Assembly (NCBI RefSeq): GCF_031582965.1
Contig: NZ_CP134049.1
Location: forward strand, 1,302,001-1,366,000
Length of the DNA: 64,000 nt
DNA from: Bacillus sp. NEB1478
Lineage (GTDB): Bacteria; Bacillota; Bacilli; Bacillales; Fictibacillaceae
Direction of reading: 5' to 3'
A program made the position numbers and the translations under genes. Positions 38,042 to 48,752 of the stretch are shown one piece after another. Numbering within the stretch: position 1 is the first letter of the stretch; every line of letters begins with the position of its first letter. Below the pieces are notes generated by a model. The model was not told the DNA's origin and did not search any database. It saw nothing but the letters and a program-made list of their open reading frames with translations.

Positions 38042-40393
38042 ATGTTGAAATCCAGAACGAGGTGGAAGGTACAAGACGCTTCAGAAGAAAAAGCTAAGCA
38101 TCTTGCGCAGGAACTCGATCTTCCACTATTAATTGCGAATCTTTTACTTGTTAGAGGAATTGACTCAGTTGAAGATGCTGAATTGTTTTTAAACATAGAT
38201 AAAAATGATTTTCATGACCCATTTTTATTGGATGGTATGAAGCAAAGCGTAGATCGAATACATAAGGCGATTGATTCGAATGAAAAGATCCTGATATTTG
38301 GTGACTATGATGCAGATGGTGTCAGCAGTACGACCGTTATGTACTATGCATTGAAAGAGCTAGGTGCACAATTTGACTACTATATTCCAAATCGCTTTAC
38401 TGAAGGCTATGGACCGAATGAACCGGCATTAAGAAAAGCGAAAGAAGATGGGTATTCACTTGTCGTAACAGTAGATACAGGAATATCTGCTGTACATGAA
38501 GCCAATGTCGCTAAAGAAATCGGGCTTGATTTTATTATTACGGACCACCACGAAGCACCGCCAATTTTACCGGAAGCTTATAGCATCATCAACCCCAAAA
38601 AACCAGGATGTACTTACCCTTTTAAAGGTCTAGCTGGAGTAGGTGTTGCATTTAAAGTGGCTCATGCACTTCATGGAAAACCATTAGTCCATCTCCTCGA
38701 TTATGCCGCTATAGGGACGATAGCTGACCTTGTGCCGCTGGTTGATGAAAATAGGCTGATAGCTAAGCTCGGCATTGAAGCTTTATCAAAAACAGATAAA
38801 ATCGGTCTTCAGGAATTATTAAAAGTAGCCGGACTTACCGATAAGGACCTTTCAGCAGAAGATGTTGGGTTCGCTGTCGGTCCTCGTGTGAATGCTGCAG
38901 GAAGGCTTGGTTCAGCAATGCCGGTTGTTGAATTATTCACATCAACCGACCGTGAGCAATCAGCAATGTTGGCTGAAGAAGTAGATTCTGTGAATAAAGA
39001 ACGGCAAGCAATTGTGAACGAAATAACAAAAGAGGCCATTGCCATGGTAGAAGATTCTTTTCCGCCTGAAGAAAATGAAGTTCTTGTTCTCGCAAAAGAA
39101 GGCTGGAATCCAGGAGTTATTGGAATTGTTGCATCTCGCTTAGTTGAAAAATTTTACCGCCCAACGATTTGCTTATGTCTGGACCCTGAAAAAGGCACCG
39201 CAAAAGGATCTGCCCGCAGTATCGAAGGATTTGATATGTTTGAGAATTTATCTGAATCCAGAGACATTCTCCCGCATTTTGGGGGACATCCAATGGCAGC
39301 TGGAATGACACTTGCACTTCAAGATGTGGATGAGCTAAGAAAACGGCTGATTTCACAAGCAAAAAGGATATTGAAACCCGAAGATTACGTTCCAGTTACT
39401 TCTATTGATTTGACTGCCAAGCTGGATGAAATCTCGCTAGATACAGTTGATCTTTTAAATACTATAGCTCCGTTTGGCGTAGGAAATCCATCACCACGGG
39501 TTTTGATCGAAGAAGTTCCAATCAGGGAAATGAAGAGGATTGGCAGCCAATCAAACCACCTAAAGCTGCAGGTAGGCGGAGGTGAGTTATCTGTTCTTGA
39601 TTGTATCGGCTTCCAAAAGGGAGATCTCATTGATGAAATGACTCCATATTCTCAATTATCTATTGTTGGACAGCTGCAATTAAATGAATGGAATGGATAC
39701 AGAAAGCCTCAGCTTTTACTTGAAGACATATCTGTTCCTTCATTCCAGCTGTTTGATTACAGGGGAATAAAGGATGCAGGGAAAAGGCTGTTAAATCTGC
39801 CTTACTCAAAAACGAATTTTATCACGTTTCAAACCCAAACTTTAAAAGAGCTCGAATTAGAGTCTCTTTCAGAGCATACATTAACGGCAGATGATATAAA
39901 TAAGCTGCCGGATCAAGCTTTTGAAAATAAATTTCTTGTCTTTTTAGATGTGCCATCTTCACTTTCTGAATTTAGCGTATGGCTAGAAACGAAAGGTGAA
40001 CCAGACCGAATATATGCTGTTTTTCATCAGAATTCGGATCACTTTTTTACAACATTGCCTACAAGAGAACACTTTAAATGGTTTTATGCATTTTTAGCCA
40101 AAAGAAAGACATTTAATTTGAAAAAAGATGGGAATGAACTGGCTAAATGGAAAGGGTGGTCAAAAGACACGATTGATTTTATGTCACAGGTGTTTTTTGA
40201 GCTCGAATTTGTTACAATAGACGATGGCGTGATTACAATAAATAGTAAACCCGGCAAAAGGGATTTAGAAAGCTCAGAAACCTATCAGAAGAAATTTGAA
40301 CAGGTTGATATCGAAAATCAGCTTGTCTATTCTTCCTATCATGCTTTAAAAAGCTGGTTTACACAGCAAACTCGGCAAAAAGCGAGTTTGTAA
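38042..40393 (+). CDS. recJ: Single-stranded-DNA-specific exonuclease RecJ
   Basis: This 783-residue DHH-family 5'-3' exonuclease is used in recombination and mismatch repair. Motifs are [30 protein letters not shown] (the DHH) and [10 protein letters not shown] of DHHA1, then an OB fold and a Bacillus-type C-terminal extension. ATG 38042 follows AAGAGGTGA; the frame extends upstream through the promoter without support. apt follows 19 bases later. Confidence 0.95.
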   Translation: MLKSRTRWKVQDASEEKAKHLAQELDLPLLIANLLLVRGIDSVEDAELFLNIDKNDFHDPFLLDGMKQSVDRIHKAIDSNEKILIFGDYDADGVSSTTVMYYALKELGAQFDYYIPNRFTEGYGPNEPALRKAKEDGYSLVVTVDTGISAVHEANVAKEIGLDFIITDHHEAPPILPEAYSIINPKKPGCTYPFKGLAGVGVAFKVAHALHGKPLVHLLDYAAIGTIADLVPLVDENRLIAKLGIEALSKTDKIGLQELLKVAGLTDKDLSAEDVGFAVGPRVNAAGRLGSAMPVVELFTSTDREQSAMLAEEVDSVNKERQAIVNEITKEAIAMVEDSFPPEENEVLVLAKEGWNPGVIGIVASRLVEKFYRPTICLCLDPEKGTAKGSARSIEGFDMFENLSESRDILPHFGGHPMAAGMTLALQDVDELRKRLISQAKRILKPEDYVPVTSIDLTAKLDEISLDTVDLLNTIAPFGVGNPSPRVLIEEVPIREMKRIGSQSNHLKLQVGGGELSVLDCIGFQKGDLIDEMTPYSQLSIVGQLQLNEWNGYRKPQLLLEDISVPSFQLFDYRGIKDAGKRLLNLPYSKTNFITFQTQTLKELELESLSEHTLTADDINKLPDQAFENKFLVFLDVPSSLSEFSVWLETKGEPDRIYAVFHQNSDHFFTTLPTREHFKWFYAFLAKRKTFNLKKDGNELAKWKGWSKDTIDFMSQVFFELEFVTIDDGVITINSKPGKRDLESSETYQKKFEQVDIENQLVYSSYHALKSWFTQQTRQKASL

Positions 40394-40412
40394 TTTCAGG
40401 AGGCAAAGATTC

Positions 40413-40925
40413 ATGGATTATAAGCCGTATATTTCAGTAGTAGAAAACTTTCCGATTGAAGGTATTCGTTTTAAAGATATTACATCTCTAATGTCTGATG
40501 GAGCTGTATACAAAAAAGCAATGGACGAAATTGCTGTATATGCAAAAGAAAAACAAGTCGATGTCATTGTTGGACCTGAAGCTCGAGGGTTTATAGTAGG
40601 ATGTCCTGTTGCTTATTCTTTAGGACTAGGGTTTGTTCCTGTGCGTAAAGAAGGGAAACTTCCACGCGAAGTAATCCGAGTAGATTATGGTCTTGAATAT
40701 GGTAAAGATGTTTTAACTATGCACAAAGATGCAATTAAACCTGGTCAAAGAGTTCTAATTACAGACGACTTGCTCGCAACTGGCGGGACGATCGAAGCGA
40801 CAATTAAACTCGTAGAAGAACTTGGCGGTGTAATAGCTGGTATTGCGTTCATGATCGAACTGACATACTTAGACGGACGAAAAAAATTATCGGGTTATGA
40901 TATTTTCACGTTAACCCAATACTAA
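40413..40925 (+). CDS. apt: Adenine phosphoribosyltransferase
   Basis: This 170-residue type I PRTase makes AMP from adenine and PRPP. The N-terminal [12 protein letters not shown] and PRPP-binding [13 protein letters not shown] are diagnostic. The start follows CAGGAGGCAAAG. It ends with a strong terminator before relA. Confidence 0.98.
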   Translation: MDYKPYISVVENFPIEGIRFKDITSLMSDGAVYKKAMDEIAVYAKEKQVDVIVGPEARGFIVGCPVAYSLGLGFVPVRKEGKLPREVIRVDYGLEYGKDVLTMHKDAIKPGQRVLITDDLLATGGTIEATIKLVEELGGVIAGIAFMIELTYLDGRKKLSGYDIFTLTQY

Positions 40926-40937
40926 AAAAGAACAAAA

Positions 40938-40965
40938 AAAAGAGCTCTGAACAGGGCTCTTTTTT
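40938..40965 (+). terminator. Rho-independent terminator after apt
   Basis: Stem AAAAGAGCTCTG / CAGGGCTCTTTT with one G-T pair, two-base core loop and T-run. Confidence 0.85.
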
Positions 40966-41015
40966 ATATCAAGCCATAAAACTAGCCAAATCATTCGACA
41001 AATTTCGTTTTTTGC

Positions 41016-41044
41016 TTTACATAAGCTGTGAATTTAACGATAAT
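41016..41044 (+). promoter_or_regulatory. Sigma-A promoter for relA
   Basis: TTTACA (41016-41021), 17-base spacer, GATAAT (41039-41044). Confidence 0.65.
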
Positions 41045-41080
41045 AGAAGCAATATACTTTTGACAACGTAAGGTGATTCC

Positions 41081-43264
41081 ATGACGATTGAGCAAGTGTT
41101 GCAAAAAGCGGAAAGCTATCTTTCTAAAGAAGATATCGCTTTTATAACAAAGGCTTATGAATATGCTAAAAATGCGCATGAGGGGCAGTTCCGTAAATCC
41201 GGAGAGCCATATATCCACCACCCAGTTGAGGTGGCGGCTATTTTGGTGAACCTTCAAATGGATCCTGTAACAATAGCTGCAGGATTTCTTCATGATGTTG
41301 TTGAAGACACATCGATTACTCTTAAAGACATCTCTACCCAGTTTAACGAAGAAGTTGCCATGCTGGTAGATGGAGTAACGAAGCTTAAAAAGATTAAATT
41401 CAAATCAAAAGAAGAGCAGCAGGCTGAAAATCATCGTAAAATGTTTGTTGCGATGGCACAGGATATTCGCTGTATCCTGATTAAGCTTGCAGACCGTCTT
41501 CACAACATGCGTACGCTAAAACATATGCCAAAAGAAAAGCAGATTCAAAAAGCAAACGAAACATTGGAGATTTTTGCTCCGCTTGCCCATCGTCTCGGAA
41601 TTTCGACGATAAAGTGGGAGTTAGAAGATGTTTCTTTGAGATACCTAAATCCGCAGCAATATTATCGGATTGTTAATTTGATGCAGCAAAAACGTGCAGA
41701 ACGGGAAGAATATGTCCAGCAAGTAATGGACGAAATGAAAAACAAACTAAAAGAAGTTCAAATTACAGTAGATATTTCAGGCAGACCGAAACATATTTAC
41801 AGTATATATCGAAAAATGGCAAAGCAAGGCAAGCAATTCAACGAGATCTATGATTTGCTCGCAGTTAGAATTATCGTTCAGAACATTAAGGATTGCTATG
41901 CGGCTTTAGGTATTATTCATACATGCTATAAGCCTATGCCGGGACGATTTAAAGATTATATTGCTATGCCGAAAGCGAATATGTATCAGTCACTTCATAC
42001 AACAGTTATTGGACCAAAAGGAGATCCGTTAGAAGTTCAAATACGTACTTCTGATATGCATCGTGTTGCTGAATACGGGATCGCAGCCCACTGGGCATAT
42101 AAAGAGGGAGCGGCAAAGGCTCCAGTCAGTACATTTGAAAATAAACTTACATGGTTCCGTGAGATTTTAGAATGGCAAAATGATCTTACTGATGCAGAAG
42201 AATTCATGGAGTCATTAAAAGTAGATCTGTTCTCAGATATGGTCTTTGTTTTTACTCCAAAAGGAGATGTGTATGAGCTCCCTTCCGGATCAGTTCCTAT
42301 TGATTTTGCTTACCGAATTCATACCGAAATCGGAAACCGCTGTATCGGTGCTAAAGTAAATGGGAAGATGGTTACACTTGATTATCGCCTTAAAACAGGC
42401 GACATTATAGAGATTCTTACGAGTAAACACTCTTATGGTCCGAGTCAGGATTGGCTGAAGATTACACAAAGTTCTCATGCTAAGAATAAGATCAGACAAT
42501 GGTTTAAACGAGAAAGAAGAGAAGAGAACGTTGCTAAAGGTAAAGAGCTCGTTGAAAAAGAAATCAAAAATCGCGGTTATGAATTAAAAGAAATTTTCAC
42601 GAATGAAAATCTTCAATATGTCGCACAGAAATATAATTTTTCAAATGAAGAAGATATGTATGCTGCGGTTGGATATAACGGGATAACAGCAGCTCAAATT
42701 GCTACTCGTTTAACCGATAAAGTCCGCCGGAAAAAAGAGCAAGACCCGGATAACTCTGAATTGCTGGATGCAATAAAAGAATCATCAGGACAGCCGGCTG
42801 CTAAAAGAAGAACGGATTCGGGGATTGTCGTAAAAGGCATTGATAACATGCTGATCCGATTATCAAAGTGCTGTAATCCTGTACCTGGGGATGACATTGT
42901 CGGATATATTACTAAAGGCCGCGGTGTTTCTGTACACCGGGAAGATTGTGTAAATGTACACAATGAGGATGCTCAAGTACGCTTGCTGCCTGTTGAATGG
43001 GAAGGTAATCTAGAACAGCCTAAAAATTACAACGTGGATATTGAAATCAACGGCTTTGACAGACGAGGTCTTCTTAATGAAGTACTGCATGCTGTTGCAG
43101 AAACGAAAACAAACATTACAGCCGTAAGCGGAAAATCAGACAAAAACAAAATGGCAACGATCAGCATGTCCATTTCCATTCATAACGTCAGTCATTTGCA
43201 AAAAGTTGTAGAGCGGATTAAACGGATTCCTGATATATATGCGGTTCGTCGTCTTATGCAATAA
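41081..43264 (+). CDS. relA: Bifunctional (p)ppGpp synthetase/hydrolase (Rel)
   Basis: This 727-residue enzyme controls the stringent response. The HD hydrolase domain (HHPVEVAAIL, FLHDVVEDT) is intact, followed by the synthetase domain (SIYRKMAKQGK, EYGIAAHWAYKEG), TGS (about residues 395-455), zinc-finger region with CCNPVPGD, and a C-terminal ACT domain. Both activities are expected. ATG 41081 follows TAAGGTGATT. Confidence 0.97.
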   Translation: MTIEQVLQKAESYLSKEDIAFITKAYEYAKNAHEGQFRKSGEPYIHHPVEVAAILVNLQMDPVTIAAGFLHDVVEDTSITLKDISTQFNEEVAMLVDGVTKLKKIKFKSKEEQQAENHRKMFVAMAQDIRCILIKLADRLHNMRTLKHMPKEKQIQKANETLEIFAPLAHRLGISTIKWELEDVSLRYLNPQQYYRIVNLMQQKRAEREEYVQQVMDEMKNKLKEVQITVDISGRPKHIYSIYRKMAKQGKQFNEIYDLLAVRIIVQNIKDCYAALGIIHTCYKPMPGRFKDYIAMPKANMYQSLHTTVIGPKGDPLEVQIRTSDMHRVAEYGIAAHWAYKEGAAKAPVSTFENKLTWFREILEWQNDLTDAEEFMESLKVDLFSDMVFVFTPKGDVYELPSGSVPIDFAYRIHTEIGNRCIGAKVNGKMVTLDYRLKTGDIIEILTSKHSYGPSQDWLKITQSSHAKNKIRQWFKRERREENVAKGKELVEKEIKNRGYELKEIFTNENLQYVAQKYNFSNEEDMYAAVGYNGITAAQIATRLTDKVRRKKEQDPDNSELLDAIKESSGQPAAKRRTDSGIVVKGIDNMLIRLSKCCNPVPGDDIVGYITKGRGVSVHREDCVNVHNEDAQVRLLPVEWEGNLEQPKNYNVDIEINGFDRRGLLNEVLHAVAETKTNITAVSGKSDKNKMATISMSISIHNVSHLQKVVERIKRIPDIYAVRRLMQ

Positions 43265-43285
43265 GTTTTAGGAAGTGATTTACAA

Positions 43286-43729
43286 ATGAAAGTAGTCTTG
43301 CAGCGATCGAAAAAAGCGACTGTTACAGTAGAGACTGAAATTACAGGCGTAATTGAAAAAGGTATGGTTCTGCTAGTCGGGGTCACACATGATGATACTG
43401 AACAAGATGCTGATTATTTAGCTGAGAAAATTATTAATCTTCGTATTTTTGAAGACGATGAACAAAAAATGAATTTATCGTTAAAAGATACAGAAGGCAG
43501 TATTTTGTCCATTTCTCAATTCACACTTTATGGTGATACAAGAAAGGGCAGAAGACCTAATTTTATGCAAGCAGCTAAACCTAAACAAGCAAAAAAAATA
43601 TACGATTATTTCAACGATAAACTAAAATCTTTAGGTGTTAATGTGCAAACAGGTGTTTTCGGAGCAATGATGGATGTTACATTTACAAATGATGGTCCCG
43701 TCACATTAATTTTAGACTCTAAAGTTTAA
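43286..43729 (+). CDS. dtd: D-aminoacyl-tRNA deacylase
   Basis: This 147-residue enzyme removes D-amino acids from mischarged tRNA. The signature [17 protein letters not shown] and the C-terminal NDGPVT (Gly-Pro motif) are present. ATG 43286 follows TTTAGGAAGTG, 21 bases after relA, and it is probably co-transcribed with it. B. subtilis has lytH between dtd and hisS, but it is absent here. Confidence 0.96.
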   Translation: MKVVLQRSKKATVTVETEITGVIEKGMVLLVGVTHDDTEQDADYLAEKIINLRIFEDDEQKMNLSLKDTEGSILSISQFTLYGDTRKGRRPNFMQAAKPKQAKKIYDYFNDKLKSLGVNVQTGVFGAMMDVTFTNDGPVTLILDSKV

Positions 43730-43798
43730 AGTTCTTCCAAATGAATGAAACCTTCGTCTTAATGGATAGACTAACCAAAAAGGCGGAGGATTTTTATT

Positions 43799-43972
43799 AT
43801 GAGACAGAATCGTAAAGGAATTGACGGTATTTCCCACTGGAAAAACTTAAGCTTTCATGACTTTCTCTCTTTAGAGAAATCAGCAAATCATATGGAATTG
43901 GCTGAAGAGTTCGGACTGGATCTTTTTCAGGTGAAACATTTAAAGAAAAAAATAAAACGTGAAAACTATTGA
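43799..43972 (+). CDS. Small conserved-looking protein of 57 residues (possibly YrzK-like)
   Basis: ATG 43799, nine bases after GGCGGAGGA, encodes MRQNRKGIDGISHWKNLSFH and ends EEFGLDLFQVKHLKKKIKRENY at TGA 43970-43972. The predicted protein is charged and helical with a possible helix-turn-helix-like C-terminus. B. subtilis has the small gene yrzK at this position; homology is suspected from locus and size only. The stop codon lies inside the -35 box of the hisS promoter. Confidence 0.6.
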   Translation: MRQNRKGIDGISHWKNLSFHDFLSLEKSANHMELAEEFGLDLFQVKHLKKKIKRENY

Positions 43973-43998
43973 CATTTTAGCTATAACAAAAGTATGAT
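43969..43998 (+). promoter_or_regulatory. Promoter of the hisS-aspS T-box operon
   Basis: Perfect TTGACA (43969-43974), 18-base spacer, TATGAT (43993-43998). Confidence 0.75.
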
Positions 43999-44005
43999 AA
44001 TCTAC

Positions 44006-44292
44006 AATTAAAATATTATAATTACATAACCGATGACGAAGAAAAGTAGTTTTACCCCACAGGGTTAGAGAGGAAATGCCATGGCTGGAAGCATTTCTGC
44101 CTGATGATAAAACGAAAGACACTTCATAGGTTTTTAATTCGAACGGTGAATAATTCTCAGTAGAGTTATACGTGGGCAAGCGTTACTTGCTAAACGAGGA
44201 AGCTTTTTTAGGCTTCGAAGCAGGGTGGCACCGCGGGAACTCCCGTCCCTTATGAAATATATATTTCATGAGGGATGGGAGTTTTTTTATTT
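44006..44292 (+). ncRNA. T-box leader of hisS-aspS
   Basis: A tRNA-sensing leader. The T-box motif AGGGTGGCACCGCGGG is at 44222-44237 and the terminator stem AACTCCCGTCCCT / AGGGATGGGAGTT with T-run at 44239-44288. Stem I spans about 44035-44180. The likely specifier region reads GACAC at 44118-44122, where CAC is His and the overlapping GAC is Asp. Uncharged tRNA would stabilise the antiterminator and allow transcription of both synthetase genes. The 5' end is estimated from the promoter. Confidence 0.88.
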
Positions 44293-44313
44293 TTTAAAGG
44301 GAGGATGAAAAGT

Positions 44314-45582
44314 ATGAATATAAATATTCCAAGGGGAACGAAAGACATTCTCCCAGGAGAAGTTGAAAAATGGCAGATTATTGAAGAGAAAGCAAAAGAG
44401 GTTTGTGCACGATTTAATTATAAAGAAATCCGGACACCTATGTTTGAACATACTGACTTGTTTCAAAGAGGCGTAGGGGATTCAACTGATATCGTTCAAA
44501 AGGAAATGTATACTTTTACCGACCGAGGAGACAGAAGCTTAACACTTCGTCCTGAAGGCACAGCATCTGTCGCTCGTTCTTACGTTGAAAACAAAATGTT
44601 CGGGCTTCCTCAGCAGCCCGTTAAACTTTATTACATCGGTCAAATGTTCCGATACGAAAGACCACAGGCAGGCCGTTATCGCCAATTTGTTCAATTTGGT
44701 GTTGAAGCAATGGGTTCTGCTGATCCGACGATTGATGCAGAAGTAATGGGGCTGGCCATGACGGTCTATCAAGAGCTTGGTTTAAAGAAGCTTCGACTCG
44801 TTTTGAATACACTCGGCGACTCAGCAAGCAGAAAGACGCACAAGGAAGCATTAATTGCACACTTTGAACCAAGAATTGAAGAATTCTGCACAGATTGTCA
44901 AAATCGATTAAATAAGAATCCGCTGCGGATTCTGGATTGTAAAAAAGACCGTGATCACGAACTAATGAAAAGCGCTCCATCCATTTTAGAACACTTAAAC
45001 GAAGAATCAAAAGCTTACTTCGAACAGGTGAAATCTTCACTAAGTGAAATGGGTATTGAATACGTAATCGATCCTACTCTAGTAAGAGGATTGGATTACT
45101 ATAACCATACAGCGTTCGAAATTATGAGTGAGGCAGACGGGTTTGGAGCTATCACTACATTAAGCGGAGGCGGAAGATATAATGGCCTGGTAGAGGATCT
45201 TGGCGGACCATCTACACCGAGTATCGGATTTGCAATGAGTCTTGAACGTCTGCTACTAGCCCTTGAAGCAGAAGGTATTTCATTAGAAACAGAAGATAAT
45301 CTAGATTGCTATTTAATTACATTAGGTGAGGAAGCAAAGCTTAAATCGGTTGCGATTTTGAATCAGCTTCGCAGAGAAGGTATCCGAAGTGATAAGGATT
45401 ATTTAGATAAAAAGATGAAAGCGCAATTTAAGACTGCCGATCGCCTTAAATCAAAATTTGTAGCTATTTTAGGTGAAGAAGAGCTGAACAACGGAATTAT
45501 AAATGTTAAAAATATGGAATCCGGCGAACAAAAAGAAGTATCCATAGAGAACTTAAGCACATTCATTAAGCAAGGATTATAA
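44314..45582 (+). CDS. hisS: Histidine--tRNA ligase
   Basis: This 422-residue class II synthetase has the N-terminal [13 protein letters not shown], motif 2 region ([21 protein letters not shown]), the histidine-A motif ([15 protein letters not shown]), motif 3 ([13 protein letters not shown]) and a C-terminal anticodon-binding domain. ATG 44314 lies nine bases after AAAGGGAGG; the upstream frame runs through the T-box terminator. aspS begins 14 bases downstream. Confidence 0.97.
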   Translation: MNINIPRGTKDILPGEVEKWQIIEEKAKEVCARFNYKEIRTPMFEHTDLFQRGVGDSTDIVQKEMYTFTDRGDRSLTLRPEGTASVARSYVENKMFGLPQQPVKLYYIGQMFRYERPQAGRYRQFVQFGVEAMGSADPTIDAEVMGLAMTVYQELGLKKLRLVLNTLGDSASRKTHKEALIAHFEPRIEEFCTDCQNRLNKNPLRILDCKKDRDHELMKSAPSILEHLNEESKAYFEQVKSSLSEMGIEYVIDPTLVRGLDYYNHTAFEIMSEADGFGAITTLSGGGRYNGLVEDLGGPSTPSIGFAMSLERLLLALEAEGISLETEDNLDCYLITLGEEAKLKSVAILNQLRREGIRSDKDYLDKKMKAQFKTADRLKSKFVAILGEEELNNGIINVKNMESGEQKEVSIENLSTFIKQGL

Positions 45583-45596
45583 GGAGGAAACATCTT

Positions 45597-47375
45597 ATGG
45601 TATATCGCACACATCAATGCGGAAAAATTACAGAAGAACTTATTGGTGAAAAAGTTACATTAACCGGCTGGGTACAAAAGCGACGTGATTTAGGCGGATT
45701 AATTTTTATTGATCTAAGAGATCGCTCTGGAATCGTGCAGGTTGTTTTTTCTCCTGAAGCATCATCTTCAGCCCTTGAAACAGCTGAAAAAGTAAGAAGT
45801 GAATATGTCCTGACTGTAACTGGAACTGTTATCGAGAGAGATGCAAGTACAGTTAATACAGCAATGGAAACAGGGAAAATTGAGATTTCTGGTGAAAATC
45901 TGGAGATTGTGAACAGTGCCAAAACACCACCTTTTTCCATCAGTGAAGACAATGAAATTAATGAAGATACACGTTTGAAATATCGTTATTTGGATTTGCG
46001 CCGCCCGATTATGCAGCAAACACTAAAGATGCGTCATGATGTAACGCGATATATTCGTAACTTCTTAGAAAATGATGAGTTTATGGAAATGGAAACGCCA
46101 ATGCTCACAAAGAGCACTCCAGAAGGAGCACGTGACTATTTAGTGCCTAGCCGTGTTCACCCGGGTGAGTTTTATGCTCTTCCGCAATCACCGCAGTTGT
46201 TTAAACAGCTATTAATGGTTTCCGGTTTTGAGAAATACTATCAAATCGTCCGATGCTTCCGTGATGAAGATTTAAGAGCAGACCGTCAGCCTGAATTTAC
46301 ACAAGTCGATATTGAGACATCTTTCATGAGTCAGGAAGCACTTCTTTCCATGATGGAAACAATGATGACTGGACTCCTTCAAAAAGTGAAGGGTGTTGAA
46401 GTTCCTAAGCCGTTTCCGAGAATGACATATAAAGAAGCGATGGATCGGTATGGTTCAGATAAGCCTGATACACGCTTTGGTCTAGAATTGATTAATGTAT
46501 CCGATTTAGTTAAGGAATCCGGTTTTAAAGTATTTGCTGCTGCAGTTTCAAATGGTGGTGAAGTAAAAGCGATCAATGTAAAAGGCCAAGCGGCAAATTA
46601 CTCAAGAAAAGATATTGATAATCTCACGGAATTTACTGCTGTTTATGGAGCAAAAGGGCTAGCTTGGATGAAGCTTGAAGCAGAAGGTTTAAAAGGACCA
46701 ATATCCAAATTCTTTAACGAAGAAGAATCTGCAGCACTAATCAGCACATTGCATGCAGAAGAAGGAGATTTATTATTATTTGTGGCTGATAAGCCTTCTG
46801 TAGTAGCCGACAGCCTTGGTGCACTTCGACAAAAATTAGGAAAAGATCTTGAATTAATTGACCAAAAGAAATTTAACTTCTTATGGGTAGTTGATTTTCC
46901 GTTAGTCGAACATGATGAAGAAGCTGGCCGTTACGTAGCATTACATCATCCGTTTACTATGCCGAAAACGGAGGACCTTCATTTAATGGATTCGAATCCA
47001 AGTGAAGTGAGAGCTCAAGCCTATGACTTAGTTCTCAACGGTTATGAACTAGGTGGAGGTTCGCAGCGTATTTATCAGCGTGATGTCCAAGAGAAAATGT
47101 TTAAAGTACTAGGCTTTAGTGAAAAAGGCGCACGCGTAGAATTCGGATTCCTGTTAGATGCATTTGAATATGGCACACCACCTCACGGGGGAATTGCTTT
47201 AGGGCTGGACCGTCTAGTTATGCTATTAGCCGGAAGAACGAACTTAAGAGACACAATCGCTTTCCCTAAAACAGCTTCAGCATCTTGTTTGCTAACAAAT
47301 GCGCCTTCTCCAGTAAACGAAAAACAGCTAGATGAGCTACACTTGGCTGTAAAAGTGAAACAAGAAACAAATTAA
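45597..47375 (+). CDS. aspS: Aspartate--tRNA ligase
   Basis: This 592-residue bacterial-type class II synthetase has an N-terminal OB-fold anticodon-binding domain ([26 protein letters not shown]), motif 2 with [18 protein letters not shown], a GAD insert and motif 3 ([15 protein letters not shown]). The start follows AAGGAGGAAAC. Co-transcribed with hisS. Confidence 0.97.
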   Translation: MVYRTHQCGKITEELIGEKVTLTGWVQKRRDLGGLIFIDLRDRSGIVQVVFSPEASSSALETAEKVRSEYVLTVTGTVIERDASTVNTAMETGKIEISGENLEIVNSAKTPPFSISEDNEINEDTRLKYRYLDLRRPIMQQTLKMRHDVTRYIRNFLENDEFMEMETPMLTKSTPEGARDYLVPSRVHPGEFYALPQSPQLFKQLLMVSGFEKYYQIVRCFRDEDLRADRQPEFTQVDIETSFMSQEALLSMMETMMTGLLQKVKGVEVPKPFPRMTYKEAMDRYGSDKPDTRFGLELINVSDLVKESGFKVFAAAVSNGGEVKAINVKGQAANYSRKDIDNLTEFTAVYGAKGLAWMKLEAEGLKGPISKFFNEEESAALISTLHAEEGDLLLFVADKPSVVADSLGALRQKLGKDLELIDQKKFNFLWVVDFPLVEHDEEAGRYVALHHPFTMPKTEDLHLMDSNPSEVRAQAYDLVLNGYELGGGSQRIYQRDVQEKMFKVLGFSEKGARVEFGFLLDAFEYGTPPHGGIALGLDRLVMLLAGRTNLRDTIAFPKTASASCLLTNAPSPVNEKQLDELHLAVKVKQETN

Positions 47376-47421
47376 TATAAAATTTAGAAAAATATGAATT
47401 GTTTTTTTACAAAGACACATT

Positions 47422-47450
47422 TTGTCTTGTATTTCAGATTTTCGTATGAT
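47422..47450 (+). promoter_or_regulatory. Promoter of 6S RNA
   Basis: TTGTCT (47422-47427), 17-base spacer, TATGAT (47445-47450), directly before the 6S RNA. Confidence 0.6.
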
Positions 47451-47464
47451 ACTATTTATTTAAA

Positions 47465-47652
47465 CGATGAGTCCTATGTTGACCGTTTATAAACCAAAGT
47501 TTTGAGCCAACATTTTTTTATCGGGAGCTTGTGTTTTCCCACAGCGTCCACGCCCTGAAAGATAGGGGACGGATAAAATGGGGAACAAGGCACCCACCTG
47601 CGAGAGCAGGTTCAAAACTAAGGGGAGACGGCATCTTTGGGGCTCATTTTTT
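47465..47652 (+). ncRNA. bsrA: 6S RNA (BsrA/6S-1 type)
   Basis: About 188 bases between aspS and tcdA, the position of B. subtilis bsrA. ATGAGTCC at the 5' end pairs with GGGCTCAT near 47639-47646. The 5' side contains GGGAGCTTGTGTT, and the 3' side carries the conserved GGGAACAAGGCACCCACCT run and GGTTCAAAACTAAGG. Such RNAs mimic open promoters and trap sigma-A RNA polymerase in stationary phase. The 3' T-run gives the end. The ends are approximate. Confidence 0.88.
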
Positions 47653-47684
47653 GTGTGTTAATAAGTTAAAACCTAGTAAGCATA

Positions 47685-47713
47685 TTGATTTTCTTTTGAA
47701 AAGTGGCTATGCT
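47685..47713 (+). promoter_or_regulatory. Candidate promoter for tcdA
   Basis: TTGATT (47685-47690), 17-base spacer, TATGCT (47708-47713). Confidence 0.45.
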
Positions 47714-47768
47714 GTTAAAGATACATTTTCTTTATTCAAGCAGCACTTTGAAGGGAGATCACCATTTT

Positions 47769-48536
47769 ATGCTTTATCAATTTTCAAGAAATGAACTAGC
47801 AATCGGTAAAGATGGTATAAACGTTCTAACAAATACGACAGTGGCAATCTTAGGCATTGGCGGAGTAGGTTCTTTTTCTGCAGAAGCTCTTGCCCGCTCT
47901 GGTGTTGGACGATTAATTCTTATAGATAAAGACGATGTGGATATTACAAACGTAAATCGTCAGATCCATGCTCTAACAACAACAGTCGGACAGCCAAAAG
48001 TAGACTTAATGAAAGAAAGAATAGCACTCATTAATCCAGAGTGTGAGGTAATCGCTTTAAAAATGTTCTACACAGAAGAAACGTACGAGCAGATCTTTGA
48101 ATATGGATTAGATTTCGTAGTTGATGCATCTGATACGATTTCTTACAAAATTCATTTAATGAAAGAATGTCTCAATCGTAAAATTCCAATCATCTCTAGT
48201 ATGGGTGTAGCCAATAAACTGGATCCAACGAAACTTCAGATTGCAGATATCTCAAAAACAAGCTATGACCCGATCGCAAAAGTGATTCGTCAGCGACTAA
48301 GAAAAGAAGGGATTACTAAAGGCATACCCGTTGTTTTCTCTGATGAAAAACCAATTCAAATTCGGGAAGAGATTCGTAAAGAAATTGTTCCTGAAAATGC
48401 ACCGGGCATTCGAAAAGCAAAATTACCTCCATCATCAAATGCTTTTGTTCCATCGGTTTCAGGTCTTTACATGGCCGGATATGTGATTAATAAAATTATT
48501 GAAACGCACAATATTAAGATTGAAAGAATCCGCTAA
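47769..48536 (+). CDS. tcdA: tRNA threonylcarbamoyladenosine dehydratase
   Basis: This 255-residue E1/ThiF-fold enzyme cyclises t6A37 in tRNA using ATP. The nucleotide motif is ILGIGGVGSFSAEALARSGVG, followed by IDKDDVDITNVNRQ and DASDTISYKI. ATG 47769 (MLYQFSRNELAIGKDG) is preceded by AAGGGAGATC; the frame extends upstream but lacks support. The B. subtilis homologue is yrvM. Confidence 0.92.
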   Translation: MLYQFSRNELAIGKDGINVLTNTTVAILGIGGVGSFSAEALARSGVGRLILIDKDDVDITNVNRQIHALTTTVGQPKVDLMKERIALINPECEVIALKMFYTEETYEQIFEYGLDFVVDASDTISYKIHLMKECLNRKIPIISSMGVANKLDPTKLQIADISKTSYDPIAKVIRQRLRKEGITKGIPVVFSDEKPIQIREEIRKEIVPENAPGIRKAKLPPSSNAFVPSVSGLYMAGYVINKIIETHNIKIERIR

Positions 48537-48558
48537 TAAAATTAAATGTTTGAAAATG

Positions 48559-48603
48559 AAGCTGGATCCAAAGTGTGAATCACACTATTGATCCAGCTTT
48601 TTA
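48559..48603 (+). terminator. Rho-independent terminator after tcdA
   Basis: Outer stem AAGCTGGATC / GATCCAGCTT with inner AGTGTG / CACACT, and T-run. Confidence 0.85.
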
Positions 48604-48645
48604 CTTGTATTCGCTAGTTTTGTTCGGATTAAGGAGAATTACAGT

Positions 48646-48696
48646 ATGCAAATTAAATGTGGAAAAGGGAAGAATCATTTTAAAAGATTTCCTTAA
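48646..48696 (+). CDS. Possible 16-residue peptide MQIKCGKGKNHFKRFP
   Basis: A tiny frame with a good ribosome site AAGGAGA (48631-48637) eight bases before the ATG, followed by a terminator hairpin at 48715. It encodes a basic peptide with one cysteine. No promoter is obvious and the upstream tcdA terminator would isolate it, so it may be chance. Confidence 0.25.
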   Translation: MQIKCGKGKNHFKRFP

Positions 48697-48714
48697 TCAA
48701 GTCTAATCGTAAAG

Positions 48715-48748
48715 AAGACCGAAAAGATAATATCATCTTCTCGGTCTT
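48715..48748. terminator. Bidirectional terminator downstream of the rsfA-like gene
   Basis: Stem AAGACCGAAAAGAT / ATCTTCTCGGTCTT with one mismatch; T-rich on both strands. Confidence 0.8.
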
Positions 48749-48752
48749 TCTA

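Noticed and set aside
44275..44313. Longer hisS N-terminus starting inside the T-box terminator
   Set aside because: The upstream start has no ribosome site and the extra residues are encoded by the terminator hairpin and T-run.
47531..47794. Open frame of 87 codons upstream of tcdA
   Set aside because: It overlaps the 6S RNA and the tcdA promoter and has no ribosome site.
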